Position numbers and translations under genes: made by a program. DNA of 64,000 nucleotides, taken from the NCBI RefSeq assembly GCF_904849725.1, contig NC_058518.1, positions 10,002,147 to 10,066,146 of the forward strand, given 5' to 3'. This DNA comes from Hordeum vulgare subsp. vulgare (lineage: Eukaryota; Streptophyta; Magnoliopsida; Poales; Poaceae). This document shows positions 1-15,028 of this stretch, in pieces; within the stretch, counting starts at the first letter, position 1; each line of letters begins with the position of its first letter. The notes beneath the pieces are model-generated. The model did not search any database. It was not told the DNA's origin and saw only the letters and a list, made by a program, of their open reading frames with translations.

Positions 1-252
1 TTTTTTGAACTTATTTGAACTCCATAGTTTTTCTGTGTTCAAAATGCACCATTAAAATCCACATCATCAATTTACAACCCTTTCTGACTTCGTTTGTTAT
101 TTTTCATGCATTTACTGATTATTTTGAGCTATAAGACCATGAAATTGAAAATACTTGAAATGAACTCTGAAAAGGTTCCAAGTTGGCATGGTATCATCAT
201 TTCACCCACATAACATGTGCGAGAAAGTTGAGAGGGTTACGACAAAAAATGG

Positions 253-3200
253 ATGCACTTCGTGTACAAAACGGACAATCTCTTTCGAAGTATGAGGGTT
301 TCATACGGAAACTCGTCTGTTACAAAGGGATTTCATTTTTTTGAACTTATTGAACTCCATAGTTTTTCTGTGTTCAAAATGCACAATTCAAAGCCACATC
401 ATCAATTTACAACCCTTTCTGACTTCATTTGTTATTTTTCATGCATTTACTGATTATTTTGATCTATAAGACCATGAAATTAAAAAGCATTTGAAATAAA
501 CTCTGAAAAGGTTCCAAGTTGGTATGGTGTCATCATTTCACCCACATAGCATGTGCGAGAAAGTTGAGAGGGTTACGGCAAAAACTGGATGCACTTCGTG
601 TACAAAACGGACAATCTCTTTGGAAGTATCAGGGTTTCATACGGAAACTCGCTTGTTACAAAGGGATTTCATTTTTTTGAACTTATTTGAACTCCATAGT
701 TTTTCTATGTTCAAAATGCACGATTCAAAGCCACATCATCAGTTTACAACCCGTTCTAACTTCATTTGTTATTTTTCATGCATTTACTGATTATTTTGAG
801 CTATAAGACAATGAAATTGAAAAGAATTTGAAATGAACTATGAAAAGGTTCCAAGTTGGCATGGTATTATCATTTCACCCACATAGCGTGTGCAAGAAAG
901 TTGAGAGGGTTACGGCAAAACTGTATGCACTTCGTGTACAAAAAGGACAATCTCTTTCGAAGTATCATGGTTTCATACGGAAACTCGTCTGTTACAAAGG
1001 GATTTTATTTTTTGAACTTATTTGTACTCCATAGTTTTTTTGTGTTAAATTTGCACCATTCAAAGCCACATCATCAATTTACAACCCTTTCTGACTTCAT
1101 TTGTTATTTTTCATGCATTTACTGATTATTTTGAGCTATAAGACCATGAAATTGAAAAGCATTCGAAATGAAGTCTGAAAAGGTTCCAAGTTAGCATGGT
1201 ATCATCATTTCACCCACATAGCATGTGCGAGAAAGTTGAGAGGGTTACGACAAAAATTGGATGCACTTCGTGTACAAAACGGACAATCTCTTTCGAAGTA
1301 TGAGGGTTTCATACGGAAACTCGTCTATTACAAAGGGATTTCATTTTTTTGAACTTATTTGAACTCCATAGTTTTTCTATGTTCAAAATGCACCATTCAA
1401 AGCCACATCATCAATTTACAACCCTTTCTGACTTTAATTGTTATTTTTCATGCATTTACTGATTATTATGAGCTATAAGACCATGAAATTGAAAACATTT
1501 GAAATGAACTCTAAAATGGTTCCAAGTTGGCATGGTATTATCATTTCACCCACATAGCATGTGCGAGAAAGTTGAGAGGGTTACGGTAAAAACTGGATGC
1601 ACTTCGTGTACAAAACGGACAATCTCTTTCGAAGTATCACGACTTCATACGGAAACTCGTCTGTTAGAATGGGATTTCATTTTTTTGAACTTATTTGATC
1701 TCCATAGTTTTTCTGTGTTCAAAATGCACCATTCAAATCCACATCATCAATTTACAACCCTTTCTGACTTCATTTGTTACTTTTCATGCATTTACTGATT
1801 ATTATGAGCTATAAGACCATGAAATTGAAAACATTTGAAACACTGAAAAGGTTCCAAGTAGGCATGGTATCATCATTTCACCCACATAGCATGTGCGAGA
1901 AAGTTGAGAGGGTTACGGCAAAAACTGGATGCACTTCGTGTACAAAATGGACAATCTCTTTCGAAGTATCAGGGTTTCATACGGAAACTCGTCTGTTACA
2001 AAGGGATTTCATTTTTTGAACTTATTTGATCTCCATAGTTTTTCTGTGTTCAAAATGCACCATTCAAATCCACATCATAAGTTTACAACCCTTTCTAAAT
2101 TCATTTGTTGTTTTTCATGCATTTACTGATTATTATGAGCTATAAGACCATGAAATTGAAAACATTTGAAATGAACACTGAAAAGGTTCCAAGTAGGCAT
2201 GGTATCATCATTTCACCCACATAGCATGTGCGAGAAAGTTGAGAGGGTTACGGCAAAAACTGGATGCACTTCGTGTACAAAACGGACAATCTCTTTCGAA
2301 GTATCAGGGTTTCATACGGAAACTCGTCTGTTACAAAGGGATTTCATTTTTTGAACTTATTTGATCTCCATAGTTTTTCTGTGTTCAAAATGCACCATTC
2401 AAATCCACATCATAAGTTTACAACCCTTTCTAAATTCATTTGTTGTTTTTCATGCATTTACTGATTATTTTGAGCTATAAGACCATGAAATTGAAAAGCA
2501 TTTGAAATGAACTCTGAAAAGGTTCCAAGTTGGCATGGTATCATCATTTCACCCACATAACATGTGCGAGAAAGTTGAGAAGGTTATGGCAAAAACTGGA
2601 TGCACTTCGTGTACAAAACGGACAATCTCTTTCGAAGTATCAGGGTTTCATACGGAAACTCGTCTGTTACAAAGGGATTTCATTTTTTTGAACTTATTTG
2701 AACTCCATAGTTTTTCTGTGTTCAAAATGCACCATTCAAAGCCACATCATCAATTTACAACCATTTCTGACTCCATTTGTTATTTTTCATGCATTTACTG
2801 ATTATGATGAGCTATAAGACCATGAAATTGAAAAGTATTTGAAATGAACTCTGAAAAGGTTCCAAGTTGGCATGGTATCATCATTTCACCCACATAGCAT
2901 GTGCGAGAAAGTTGAGAGGGTTACGGCAAAAACTGGATGCACTTCGTGTACAAAACGGACAATCTCTTTCGAAGTATGAGGGTTTCATACGGAAACTCGT
3001 CTATTACAAAGGGATTTCATTTTTTTGAACTTATTTGAACACCATAGTTTTTCTGTGTTCAAAATGCACAATTCAAAGCGACATCATCAATTTACAACCC
3101 TTTCTAACTTCATTTGTTATTTTTCATGCATTTACTGACTATTTTGAGCTATAAGACCATGAAATTGAAAAGCATTTGAAACGAACTCTGAAAAGGTTCC

Positions 3201-5293
3201 AAGTTGGCATGGTATCATCATTTCACCCACATAGCATGTGCGAGAAAGTTGAGAGGGTTGCGGCAAAAACTGGATGCACTTCATGTACAAAACGGACAAT
3301 CTCTTTCGAAGTATCAGGGTTTCATACGGAAACTCGTCTCTTACAAATGGATTTCGTTTTTTTGAACATATTTGAACTCCATAGTTTTTCTGTGTTCAGA
3401 ATGCACAATTCAAAGCCACATCATCAATTTACAACCCTTTCTGACTTCGTTTGTTATTTTTCATGCATTTACTGATTATTTTGAGCTATAAGACCATGAA
3501 ATTGAAAAGCATTTGAAATGAACTCTGAAAAGGTTTCAAGTTGGCATGGTGTCATCATTTCACCCACATAGCATGTGCGAGAAAGTTGAGAGGGTTACGA
3601 CAAAAACTGGATGCACTTCGTGTACAAAACGGACAATCTCTTTTGAAGTATCAGGGTTTCATACGGAAACTCGTTTGTTACAAAGGGATTTCATTTTTTT
3701 GAACTTATTTGAACTCCATAGTTTTTCTCTGTTCAAAATGCACAATTCAAAGCCACATCATCAGTTTACAACCCTTTCTAACTTCATTAGTTATTTTTCA
3801 TGCATTTACTGATTATTTTGAGCCATAAGACCATGAAATTGAAAAGCATTTGAAATGAACTATGAAAAGGTTCCAAGTTGGCATGGTGTCATCATTTCAC
3901 CCACATAGCATGTGCGAGAAAGTTGAGAGGGTTACGGCAAAAACTGGATGCACTTCGTGTACAAAACGGACAATCTCTTTCGAAGTATCAGGGTTTCATA
4001 CGGAAACTCGTTTGTTATAAAGGGATTTCATTTTTTTGAACTGATTTGAACTCCATAGTTTGTCTGTGTTCAAAATGCACCATTCAAAGCCACATCATCA
4101 GTTTACAACCCTTTCTAACTTCATTTGTTATTTTTCATCCATTTACTGATTATTTTGAGCCATAAGACCATGAAATTGAAAAGCATTTGAAATGAACTAT
4201 GAAAAGGTTTCAAGTTGGCATGGTATCATCATTTCACCCACATATCGTGTGCGAGAAAGTTGAGAGGGTTACGGCAAAAACTGTATGCACTTCGTGTACA
4301 AAACGGACAATCTCTTTCGAAGTATCAGGGTTTCATACGGAAACTCGTCTGTTACAAAGGGATTTCATTTTTTTGAACTTATTTGAACTCCATAGTTTTT
4401 TTGTGGTCAAAATGCACCATTCAAAGCCACATCATGAATTTACAACCCTTTCTGACTTCATTTGTTATTTTTCATGCATTTACTGATTATTTTGAGCTAT
4501 AAGACCATGAAATTGAAAAACATTTGAAACGAACTCTGAAAAGGTTTCAAGCTGGCATGGTATCATCATTTCACCCACATAGCATGTGCGAGAAAGTTGA
4601 GAGGGTTAAGACAAAAACTGGATGCACTTCGTGTACAAAACGGACAATCTCTTTCGAAGTATCACGGTTTCATACGGAAACTCGTGTGTTACGAAGGGAT
4701 TTCATTTTTTTGAACTTATTTGAACTCCATAGTTTTTCTAGGTTCAAAATGCACCATTCAAAGCCACATCATCAATTTGCAACCCTTTGTGACTTCATTT
4801 GTTATTTTTCATGCATTTACTCATTATTATGAGCTATAAGACCATGAAATTGAAAACATTTGAAATGAACTCTGAAAAGGTTCCAAGTTGGCATGGTATC
4901 ATCATTTCACCCACATAACATGTGCGAGAAAGTTGAGAGGGTTACGACAAAAACTGGATGCACTTCGTGTACAAAACGGACAATCTCTTTCGAAGTATGA
5001 GGGTTTCATACGGAAACTCGTCTCTTACGAAGGGATTTCATTTTTTTGAACTTATTTGAACTCCATAGTTTTTCTGTGTTCAAAATGCACCATTAAAATC
5101 CACATCATCAATTTACAACCCTTTCTGACTTAGTTTGTTATTTTTCATGCATTTACTGATTATTTTGAGCTATAAGACCATGAAATTGAAAATACTTGAA
5201 ATGAACTCTGAAAAGGTTCCAAGTTGGCATGGTATCATCATTTCACCCACATAACATGTGCGAGAAAGTTGAGAGGGTTACGACAAAAAATGG
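253..5293 (+). repeat. Higher-order repeat unit 1 (15 monomers, 5,041 bp)
   Basis: The phase is arbitrary and is set at a recognisable variant monomer containing 'gacaaaaaatggatgcac'. The same ordered series of variant monomers returns at 5,294. Two adjacent monomers, around 1,850-2,184 and 2,185-2,519, are nearly identical and share the variant 'cataagtttacaac'. This local duplication gives 15 monomers where units 3 and 4 have 14. Confidence 0.9.
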
Positions 5294-8200
5294 ATGCACT
5301 TCGTGTACAAAACGGACAATCTCTTTCGAAGTATGAGGGTTTCATACGGAAACTCGTCTGTTACAAAGGGATTTCATTTTTTTGAACTTATTGAACTCCA
5401 TAGTTTTTCTGTGTTCAAAATGCACAATTCAAAGCCACATCATCAATTTACAACCCTTTCTGACTTCATTTGTTATTTTTCATGCATTTACTGATTATTT
5501 TGATCTATAAGACCATGAAATTAAAAAGCATTTGAAATAAACTCTGAAAAGGTTCCAAGTTGGTATGGTGTCATCATTTCACCCACATAGCATGTGCGAG
5601 AAAGTTGAGAGGGTTACGGCAAAAACTGGATGCACTTCGTGTACAAAACGGACAATCTCTTTGGAAGTATCAGGGTTTCATACGGAAACTCGCTTGTTAC
5701 AAAGGGATTTCATTTTTTTGAACTTATTTGAACTCCATAGTTTTTCTATGTTCAAAATGCACGATTCAAAGCCACATCATCAGTTTACAACCCTTTCTAA
5801 CTTCATTTGTTATTTTTCATGCATTTACTGATTATTTTGAGCTATAAGACAATGAAATTGAAAAGAATTTGAAATGAACTATGAAAAGGTTCCAAGTTGG
5901 CATGGTATTATCATTTCACCCACATAGCGTGTGCAAGAAAGTTGAGAGGGTTACGGCAAAACTGTATGCACTTCGTGTACAAAAAGGACAATCTCTTTCG
6001 AAGTATCATGGTTTCATACGGAAACTCGTCTGTTACAAAGGGATTTTATTTTTTGAACTTATTTGTACTCCATAGTTTTTTTGTGTTCAAAATGCACCAT
6101 TCAAAGCCACATCATCAATTTACAACCCTTTCTAACTTCATTTGTTATTTTTCATGCATTTACTGATTATTTTGAGCTATAAGACCATGAAATTGAAAAG
6201 CATTCGAAATGAAGTCTGAAAAGGTTCCAAGTTAGCATGGTATCATCATTTCACCCACATAGCATGTGCGAGAAAGTTGAGAGGGTTACGACAAAAATTG
6301 GATGCACTTCGTGTACAAAACGGACAATCTCTTTCGAAGTATGAGGGTTTCATACGGAAACTCGTCTATTACAAAGGGATTTCATTTTTTTGAACTTATT
6401 TGAACTCCATAGTTTTTCTATGTTCAAAATGCACCATTCAAAGCCACATCATCAATTTACAACCCTTTCTGACTTCAATTGTTATTTTTCATGCATTTAC
6501 TGATTATTATGAGCTATAAGACCATGAAATTGAAAACATTTGAAATGAACTCTAAAATGGTTTCAAGTTGGCATGGTATTATCATTTCACCCACATAGCA
6601 TGTGCGAGAAAGTTGAGAGGGTTACGGTAAAAACTGGATGCACTTCGTGTACAAAATGGACAATCTCTTTCGAAGTATCACGATTTCATACGGAAACTCG
6701 TCTGTTAGAATGGGATTTCATTTTTTTGAACTTATTTGATCTCCATAGTTTTTCTGTGTTCAAAATGCACCATTCAAATCCACATCATCAATTTACAACC
6801 CTTTCTGACTTCATTTGTTACTTTTCATGCATTTACTGATTATTATGAGCTATAAGACCATGAAATTGAAAACATTTGAAACACTGAAAAGGTTCCAAGT
6901 AGGCATGGTATCATCATTTCACCCACATAGCATGTGCGAGAAAGTTGAGAGGGTTACGGCAAAAACTGGATGCACTTCATGTACAAAACGGACAATCTCT
7001 TTCGAAGTATCAGGGTTTCATACGGAAACTCGTCTGTTACAAAGGGATTTCATTTTTTGAACTTATTTGATCTCCATAGTTTTTCTGTGTTCAAAATGCA
7101 CCATTCAAATCCACATCATAAGTTTACAACCCTTTCTAAATTCATTTGTTGTTTTTCATGCATTTACTGATTATTATGAGCTATAAGACCATGAAATTGA
7201 AAACATTTGAAATGAACACTGAAAAGGTTCCAAGTAGGCATGGTATCATCATTTCACCCACATAGCATGTGCGAGAAAGTTGAGAGGGTTACGGCAAAAA
7301 CTGGATGCACTTCGTGTACAAAACGGACAATCTCTTTCGAAGTATCAGGGTTTCATACGGAAACTCGTCTGTTACAAAGGGATTTCATTTTTTGAACTTA
7401 TTTGATCTCCATAGTTTTTCTGTGTTCAAAATGCACCATTCAAATCCACATCATAAGTTTACAACCCTTTCTAAATTCATTTGTTGTTTTTCATGCATTT
7501 ACTTATTATTTTGAGCTATAAGACCATGAAATTGAAAAGCATTTGAAATGAACTCTGAAAAGGTTCCAAGTTGGCATGGGATCATCATTTCACCCACATA
7601 ACATGTGCGAGAAAGTTGAGAAGGTTATGGCAAAAACTGGATGCACTTCGTGTACAAAACGGACAATCTCTTTCGAAGTATCAGGGTTTCATACGGAAAC
7701 TCGTCTGTTACAAAGGGATTTCATTTTTTTGAACTTATTTGAACTCCATAGTTTTTCTGTGTTCAAAATGCACCATTCAAAGCCACATCATCAATTTACA
7801 ACCATTTCTGACTCCATTTGTTATTTTTCATAAATTTACTGATTATGATGAGCTATAAGACCATGAAATTGAAAAGTATTTGAAATGAACTCTGAAAAGG
7901 TTCCAAGTTGGCATGGTATCATCATTTCACCCACATAGCATGTGCGAGAAAGTTGAGAGGGTTACGGCAAAAACTGGATGCACTTCGTGTACAAAACGGA
8001 CAATCTCTTTCGAAGTATGAGGGTTTCATACGGAAACTCGTCTATTACAAAGGGATTTCATTTTTTTGAACTTATTTGAACACCATAGTTTTTCTGTGTT
8101 CAAAATGCACAATTCAAAGCGACATCATCAATTTACAACCCTTTCTAACTTCATTTGTTATTTTTCATGCATTTACTGACTATTTTGAGCTATAAGACCA

Positions 8201-10322
8201 TGAAATTGAAAAGCATTTGAAACGAACTCTGAAAAGGTTCCAAGTTGGCATGGTATCATCATTTCACCCACATAGCATGTGCGAGAAAGTTGAGAGGGTT
8301 GCGGCAAAAACTGGATGCACTTCATGTACAAAACGGACAATCTCTTTCGAAGTATCAGGGTTTCATACGGAAACTCGTGTGTTACAAATGGATTTCGTTT
8401 TTTTGAACATATTTGAACTCCATAGTTTTTCTGTGTTCAGAATGCACAATTCAAAGCCACATCATCAATTTACAACCCTTTCTGACTTCGTTTGTTATTT
8501 TTCATGCATTTACTGATTATTTTGAGCTATAAGACCATGAAATTGAAAAGCCTTTGAAATGAACTCTGAAAAGGTTTCAAGTTGGCATGGTGTCATCATT
8601 TCACCCACATAGCATGTGCGAGAAAGTTGAGAGGGTTACGACAAAAACTGGATGCACTTCGTGTACAAAACGGACAATCTCTTTTGAAGTATCAGGGTTT
8701 CATACGGAAACTCGTTTGTGACAAAGGGATTTCATTTTTTTGAACTTATTTGAACTCCATAGTTTTTCTATGTTCAAAATGCACAATTCAAAGCCACATC
8801 ATCAGTTTACAACCCTTTCTAACTTCATTTGTTTATTTTCATGCATTTACTGATTATTTTGAGCCATAAGACCATGAAATTGAAAAGCATTTGAAATGAA
8901 CTATGAAAAGGTTCCAAGTTGGCATGGTGTCATCATTTCACCCACATAGCATGTGCGAGAAAGTTGAGAGGGTTACGGCAAAAACTGGATGTACTTCGTG
9001 TACAAAACGGACAATCTCTTTCGAAGTATCAGGGTTTCATACGGAAACTCGTTTGTTATAAAGGGATTTCATTTTTTTGAACTGATTTGAACTCCATAGT
9101 TTGTTCGTGTTCAAAATGCACCATTCAAAGCCACATCATCAGTTTACAACCCTTTCTAACTTCATTTGTTATTTTTCATCCATTTACTGATTATTTTGAG
9201 CCATAAGACCATGAAATTGAAAAGCATTTGAAATGAACTATGAAAAGGTTTCAAGTTGGCATGGTATCATCATTTCACCCACATATCGTGTGCGAGAAAG
9301 TTGAGAGGGTTACGGCAAAAACTGTATGCACTTCGTGTACAAAACGGACAATCTCTTTCGAAGTATCAGGGTTTCATACGGAAACTCGTCTGTTACAAAG
9401 GGATTTCATTTTTTTGAACTCCATAGTTTTTTTGTGGTCAAAATGCACCATTCAAAGCCACATCATGAATTTACAACCCTTTCTGACTTCATTTGTTATT
9501 TTTCATGCATTTACTGATTATTTTGAGCTATAAGACCATGAAATTGAAAAACATTTGAAACGAACTCTGAAAAGGTTTCAAGTTGGCATGGTATCATCAT
9601 TTCACCCACATAGCATGTGCGAGAAAGTTGAGAGGGTTAAGACAAAAACTGGATGCACTTCGTGTACAAAACGGACAATCTCTTTCGAAGTATCACGGTT
9701 TCATACGGAAACTCGTGTGTTACGAAGGGATTTCATTTTTTGAACTTATTTGAACTCCATAGTTTTTCTAGGTTCAAAATGCACCATTCAAAGCCACATC
9801 ATCAATTTGCAACCCTTTGTGACTTCATTTGTTATTTTTCATGCATTTACTCATTATTATGAGCTATAAGACCATGAAATTGAAAACATTTGAAATGAAC
9901 TCTGAAAAGGTTCCAAGTTGGCATGGTATCATCATTTCACCCACATAACATGTGCGAGAAAGTTGAGAGGATTACGACAAAAACTGGATGCACTTCGTGT
10001 ACAAAACGGACAATCTCTTTCGAAGTATGAGGGTTTCATACGGAAACTCGTCTCTTACGAAGGGATTTCATTTTTTGAACTTATTTGATCTCCATAGTTT
10101 TTCTGTGTTCAAAATGCACCATTAAAATCCACATCATCAATTTACAACCCTTTCTGACTTCGTTTGTTATTTTTCATGCATTTACTGATTATTTTGAGCT
10201 ATAAGACCATGAAATTGAAAATACTTGAAATGAACTCTGAAAAGGTTCCAAGTTGGCATGGTATCATCATTTCACCCACATAACATGTGCGAGAAAGTTG
10301 AGAGGGTTACGACAAAAAATGG
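5294..10322 (+). repeat. Higher-order repeat unit 2 (15 monomers, 5,029 bp)
   Basis: Monomer order is the same as in unit 1, with scattered single-base differences. It keeps the duplicated 'cataagtttacaac' monomer pair (around 6,890-7,560). Most of the 12-bp shortening relative to unit 1 comes from a ~10-bp loss near 9,416, where 'ttttttgaactccat' lacks the internal 'ttatttgaac'. Confidence 0.9.
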
Positions 10323-13300
10323 ATGCACTTCGTGTACAAAACGGACAATCTCTTTCGAAGTATGAGGGTTTCATACGGAAACTCGTCTGTTACAAAGGGA
10401 TTTCATTTTTTTGAACTTATTGAACTCCATAGTTTTTCTGTGTTCAAAATGCACAATTCAAAGCCACATCATCAATTTACAACCCTTTCTGACTTCATTT
10501 GTTATTTTTCATGCATTTACTGATTATTTTGATCTATAAGACCATGAAATTAAAAAGCATTTGAAATAAACTCTGAAAAGGTTCCAAGTTGGTATGGTGT
10601 CATCATTTCACCCACATAGCATGTGCGAGAAAGTTGAGAGGGTTACGGCCAAAACTGGATGCACTTCGTGTACAAAACGGACAATCTCTTTGGAAGTATG
10701 AGGGTTTCATACGGAAACTCGTGTGTTACAAAGGGATTTCATTTTTTGAACTTATTTGAAAACTCCATAGTTTTTCTGTGTTCAAAATGCACCATTCAAA
10801 TCCACATCATCAATTTACAACCCTTTCTGACTTCATTTGTTATTTTTCATGCATTTACTGATTATTTTGAGCTATAAGACAATGAAATTGAAAAGAATTT
10901 GAAATGAACTATGAAAAGGTTCCAAGTTGGCATGGTATTATCATTTCACCCACATAGCGTGTGCAAGAAAGTTGAGAGGGTTACGGCAAAACTGTATGCA
11001 CTTCGTGTACAAAACGGACAATCTCTTTCGAAGTATCATGGTTTCATACGGAAACTCGTCTGTTACAAAGGGATTTTATTTTTTGAACTTATTTGTACTC
11101 CATAGTTTTTTTGTGTTCACAATGCACCATTCAAAGCCACATCATCAATTTACAACCCTTTCTGACTTCATTTGTTATTTTTCATGCATTTACTGATTAT
11201 TTTGAGCTATAAGACCATGAAATTGAAAAGCATTCGAAATGAACTCTGAAAAGGTTCCAAGTTAGCATGGTATCATCATTTCACCCACATAGCATGTGCG
11301 AGAAAGTTGAGAGGGTTACGACAAAAATTGGATGCACTTCGTGTACAAAACGGACAATCTCTTTCGAAGTATGAGGGTTTCATACGGAAACTCGTCTATT
11401 ACAAAGGTATTTCATTTTTTTGAACTTATTTGAACTCCATAGTTTTCCTATGTTCAAAATGCACCATTCAAAGCCACATCATCAATTTACAACCCTTTCT
11501 GACTTCAATTGTTATTTTTCATGCATTTACTGATTATTATGAGCTATAAGACCATGAAATTGAAAACATTTGAAATGAACTCTAAAATGGTTCCAAGTTG
11601 GCATGGTATTATCATTTCACCCACATAGCATGTGCGAGAAAGTTGAGAGGGTTACGGCAAAAACTGGATGCACTTCGTGTACAAAACGGACAATCTCTTT
11701 CGAAGTATCACGGTTTCATACGGAAACTCGTATGTTAGAATGGGATTTCATTTTTTTGAACTTATTTGATCTCCATAGTTTTTCTGTGTTCAAAATGCAC
11801 CATTCAAATCCACATCATCAATTTACAACCCTTTCTGACTTCATTTGTTACTTTTCATGCATTTACTGATTATTATGAGCTATAAGACCATGAAATTGAA
11901 AACATTTGAAACACTGAAAAGGTTCCAAGTAGGCATGGTATCATCATTTCACCCACATAGCATGTGCGAGAAAGTTGAGAGGGTTACGGCAAAAACTGGA
12001 TGCACTTCGTGTACAAAACGGACAATCTCTTTCGAAGTATCAGGGTTTCATACGGAAACTCGTCTGTTACAAAGGGATTTCATTTTTTGAACTTTTTTGA
12101 TCTCCATAGTTTTTCTGTGTTCAAAATGCACCATTCAAATCCACATCATAAGTTTACAACCCTTTCTAACTTCATTTGTTGTTTTTCATGCATTTACTGA
12201 TTATTTTGAGCTATAAGACCATGAAATTGAAAAGCATTTGAAATGAACTCTGAAAAGGTTCCAAGTTGGCATGGTATCATCATTTCACCCACATAACATG
12301 TGCGAGAAAGTTGAGAAGGTTATCGCAAAAACTGAATGCACTTCGTGTACAAAACGGACAATCTCTTTCGAAGTATCAGGGTTTCATACGGAAACTCGTG
12401 TGTTACAAAGGGATTTCATTTTTTTGAACTTATTTGAACTCCATAGTTTTTCTGTGTTCAAAATGCACCATTCAAAGCCACATCATCAATTTACAACCAT
12501 TTCTGACTCCATTTGTTATTTTTCATGCATTTACTGATTATGATGAGCTATAAGACCATGAAATTGAAAAGTATTTGAAATGAACTCTGAAAAGGTTCCA
12601 AGTTGGCATGGTATCATCATTTCACCCACATAGCATGTGCGAGAAAGTTGAGAGGGTTACGGCAAAAACTGGATGCACTTCGTGTACAAAACGGACAATC
12701 TCTTTCGAAGTATGAGGGTTTCATACGGAAACTCGTCTATTACAAAGGGATTTCATTTTTTTGAACTTATTTGAACACCATAGTTTTTCTGTGTTCAAAA
12801 TGCACAATTCAAAGCGACATCATCAATTTACAACCCTTTCTAACTTCATTTGTTATTTTTCATGCATTTACTGACTATTTTGAGCTATAAGACCATGAAA
12901 TTGAAAAGCATTTGAAACGAACTCTGAAAAGGTTCCAAGTTGGCATGGTATCATCATTTCACCCACATAGCATGTGCGAGAAAGTTGAGAGGGTTGCGGC
13001 AAAAACTGGATGCACTTCATGTACAAAACGGACAATCTCTTTCGAAGTATCAGGGTTTCATACGGAAACTCGTCTGTTACAAATGGATTTCGTTTTTTTG
13101 AACTTATTTGAACTCCATAGTTTTTCTGTGTTCAGAATGCACAATTCAAAGCCACATCATCAATTTACAACCCTTTCTGACTTCGTTTGTTATTTTTCAT
13201 GCATTTACTGATTATTTTGAGCTATAAGACCATGAAATTGAAAAGCATTTGAAATGAACTCTGAAAAGGTTTCAAGTTGGCATGGTGTCATCATTTCACC

Positions 13301-15028
13301 CACATAGCATGTGCGAGAAAGTTGAGAGGGTTACGACAAAAACTGGATGCACTTCGTGTACAAAACGGACAATCTCTTTTGAAGTATCAGGGTTTCATAC
13401 GGAAACTCGTTTGTTACAAAGGGATTTCATTTTTTTGAACTTATTTGAACTCCATAGTTTTTCTGTGTTCAAAATGCACAATTCAAAGCCACATCATCAG
13501 TTTACAACCCTTTCTAACTTCATTTGTTTATTTTCATGCATTTACTGATTATTTTGAGCCATAAGACCATGAAATTGAAAAGCATTTGAAATGAACTATG
13601 AAAAGGTTCCAAGTTGGCATGGTGTCATCATTTCACCCACATAGCATGTGCGAGAAAGTTGAGAGGGTTATGGCAAAAACTGGATGCACTTCGTGTACAA
13701 AACGGACAATCTCTTTCGAAGTATCAGGGTTTCATACGGAAACTCGTTTGTTATAAAGGGATTTCATTTTTTTGAACTGATTTGAACTCCATAGTTTGTC
13801 CGTGTTCAAAATGCACCATTCAAAGCCACATCATCAGTTTACAACCCTTTCTAACTTCATTTGTTATTTTTCATCCATTTACAGATTATTTTGAGCCATA
13901 AGACCATGAAATTGAAAAGCATTTGAAATGAACTATGAAAAGGATTCAAGTTGGCATGGTATGATCATTTCACCCACATATCGTGTGCGAGAAAGTTGAG
14001 AGGGTTACGGCAAAAACTGTATGCACTTCGTGTACAAAACGGACAATCTCTTTCGAAGTATCACGGTTTCATACGGAAACTCGTCTGTTACAAAGGGATT
14101 TCATTTTTTTGAACTTATTTGAACTCCATAGTTTTTTTGTGGTCAAAATGCACCATTCAAAGCCACATCATGAATTTACAACCCTTTCTGACTTCATTTG
14201 TTATTTTTCATGCATTTACTAATTATTTTGAGCTATAAGACCATGAAATTGAAAAACATTTGAAACGAACTCTGAAAAGGTTTCAAGTTGGCATGGTATC
14301 ATCATTTCACCCACATAGCATGTGCGAGAAAGTTGAGAGGGTTAAGACAAAAACTGGATGCACTTCGTGTACAAAACGGACAATCTCTTTTGAAGTATCA
14401 CGGTTTCATACGGAAACTCGTGTGTTACGAAGGGATTTCATTTTTTGAACTTATTTGAACTCCATAGTTTTTCTAGGTTCAAAATGCACCATTCAAAGCC
14501 ACATCATCAATTTGCAACCATTTGTGACTTCATTTGTTATTTTTCATGCATTTACTCATTATTATGAGCTATAAGACCATGAAATTGAAAACATTTGAAA
14601 TGAACTCTGAAAAGGTTCCAAGTTGGCATGGTATCATCATTTCACCCACATAACATGTGCGAGAAAGTTGAGAGGGTTACGACAAAAACTGGATGCACTT
14701 CGTGTACAAAACGGACAATCTCTTTCGAAGTATGAGGGTTTCATACGGAAACTCGTCTCTTACGAAGGGATTTCATTTTTTTGAACTTATTTGATCTCCA
14801 TAGTTTTTCTGTGTTCAAAATGCACCATTAAAATCCACATCATCAATTTACAACCCTTTCTGACTTCATTTGTTATTTTTCATGCATTTACTGATTATTT
14901 TGAGCTATAAGACCATGAAATTGAAAATACTTGAAATGAACTCTGAAAAGGTTCCAAGTTGGCATGGTATCATCATTTCACCCACATAACATGTGCGAGA
15001 AAGTTGAGAGGGTTACGACAAAAAATGG
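10323..15028 (+). repeat. Higher-order repeat unit 3 (14 monomers, 4,706 bp)
   Basis: Same monomer order as units 1 and 2, but only one 'cataagtttacaac' monomer (around 11,925-12,260). The unit is therefore shorter by one monomer length (about 335 bp). Several diagnostic bases are shared with unit 4 and not with units 1 and 2, for example 'ctaacttcatttgttg' in place of 'ctaaattcatttgttg'. Confidence 0.9.
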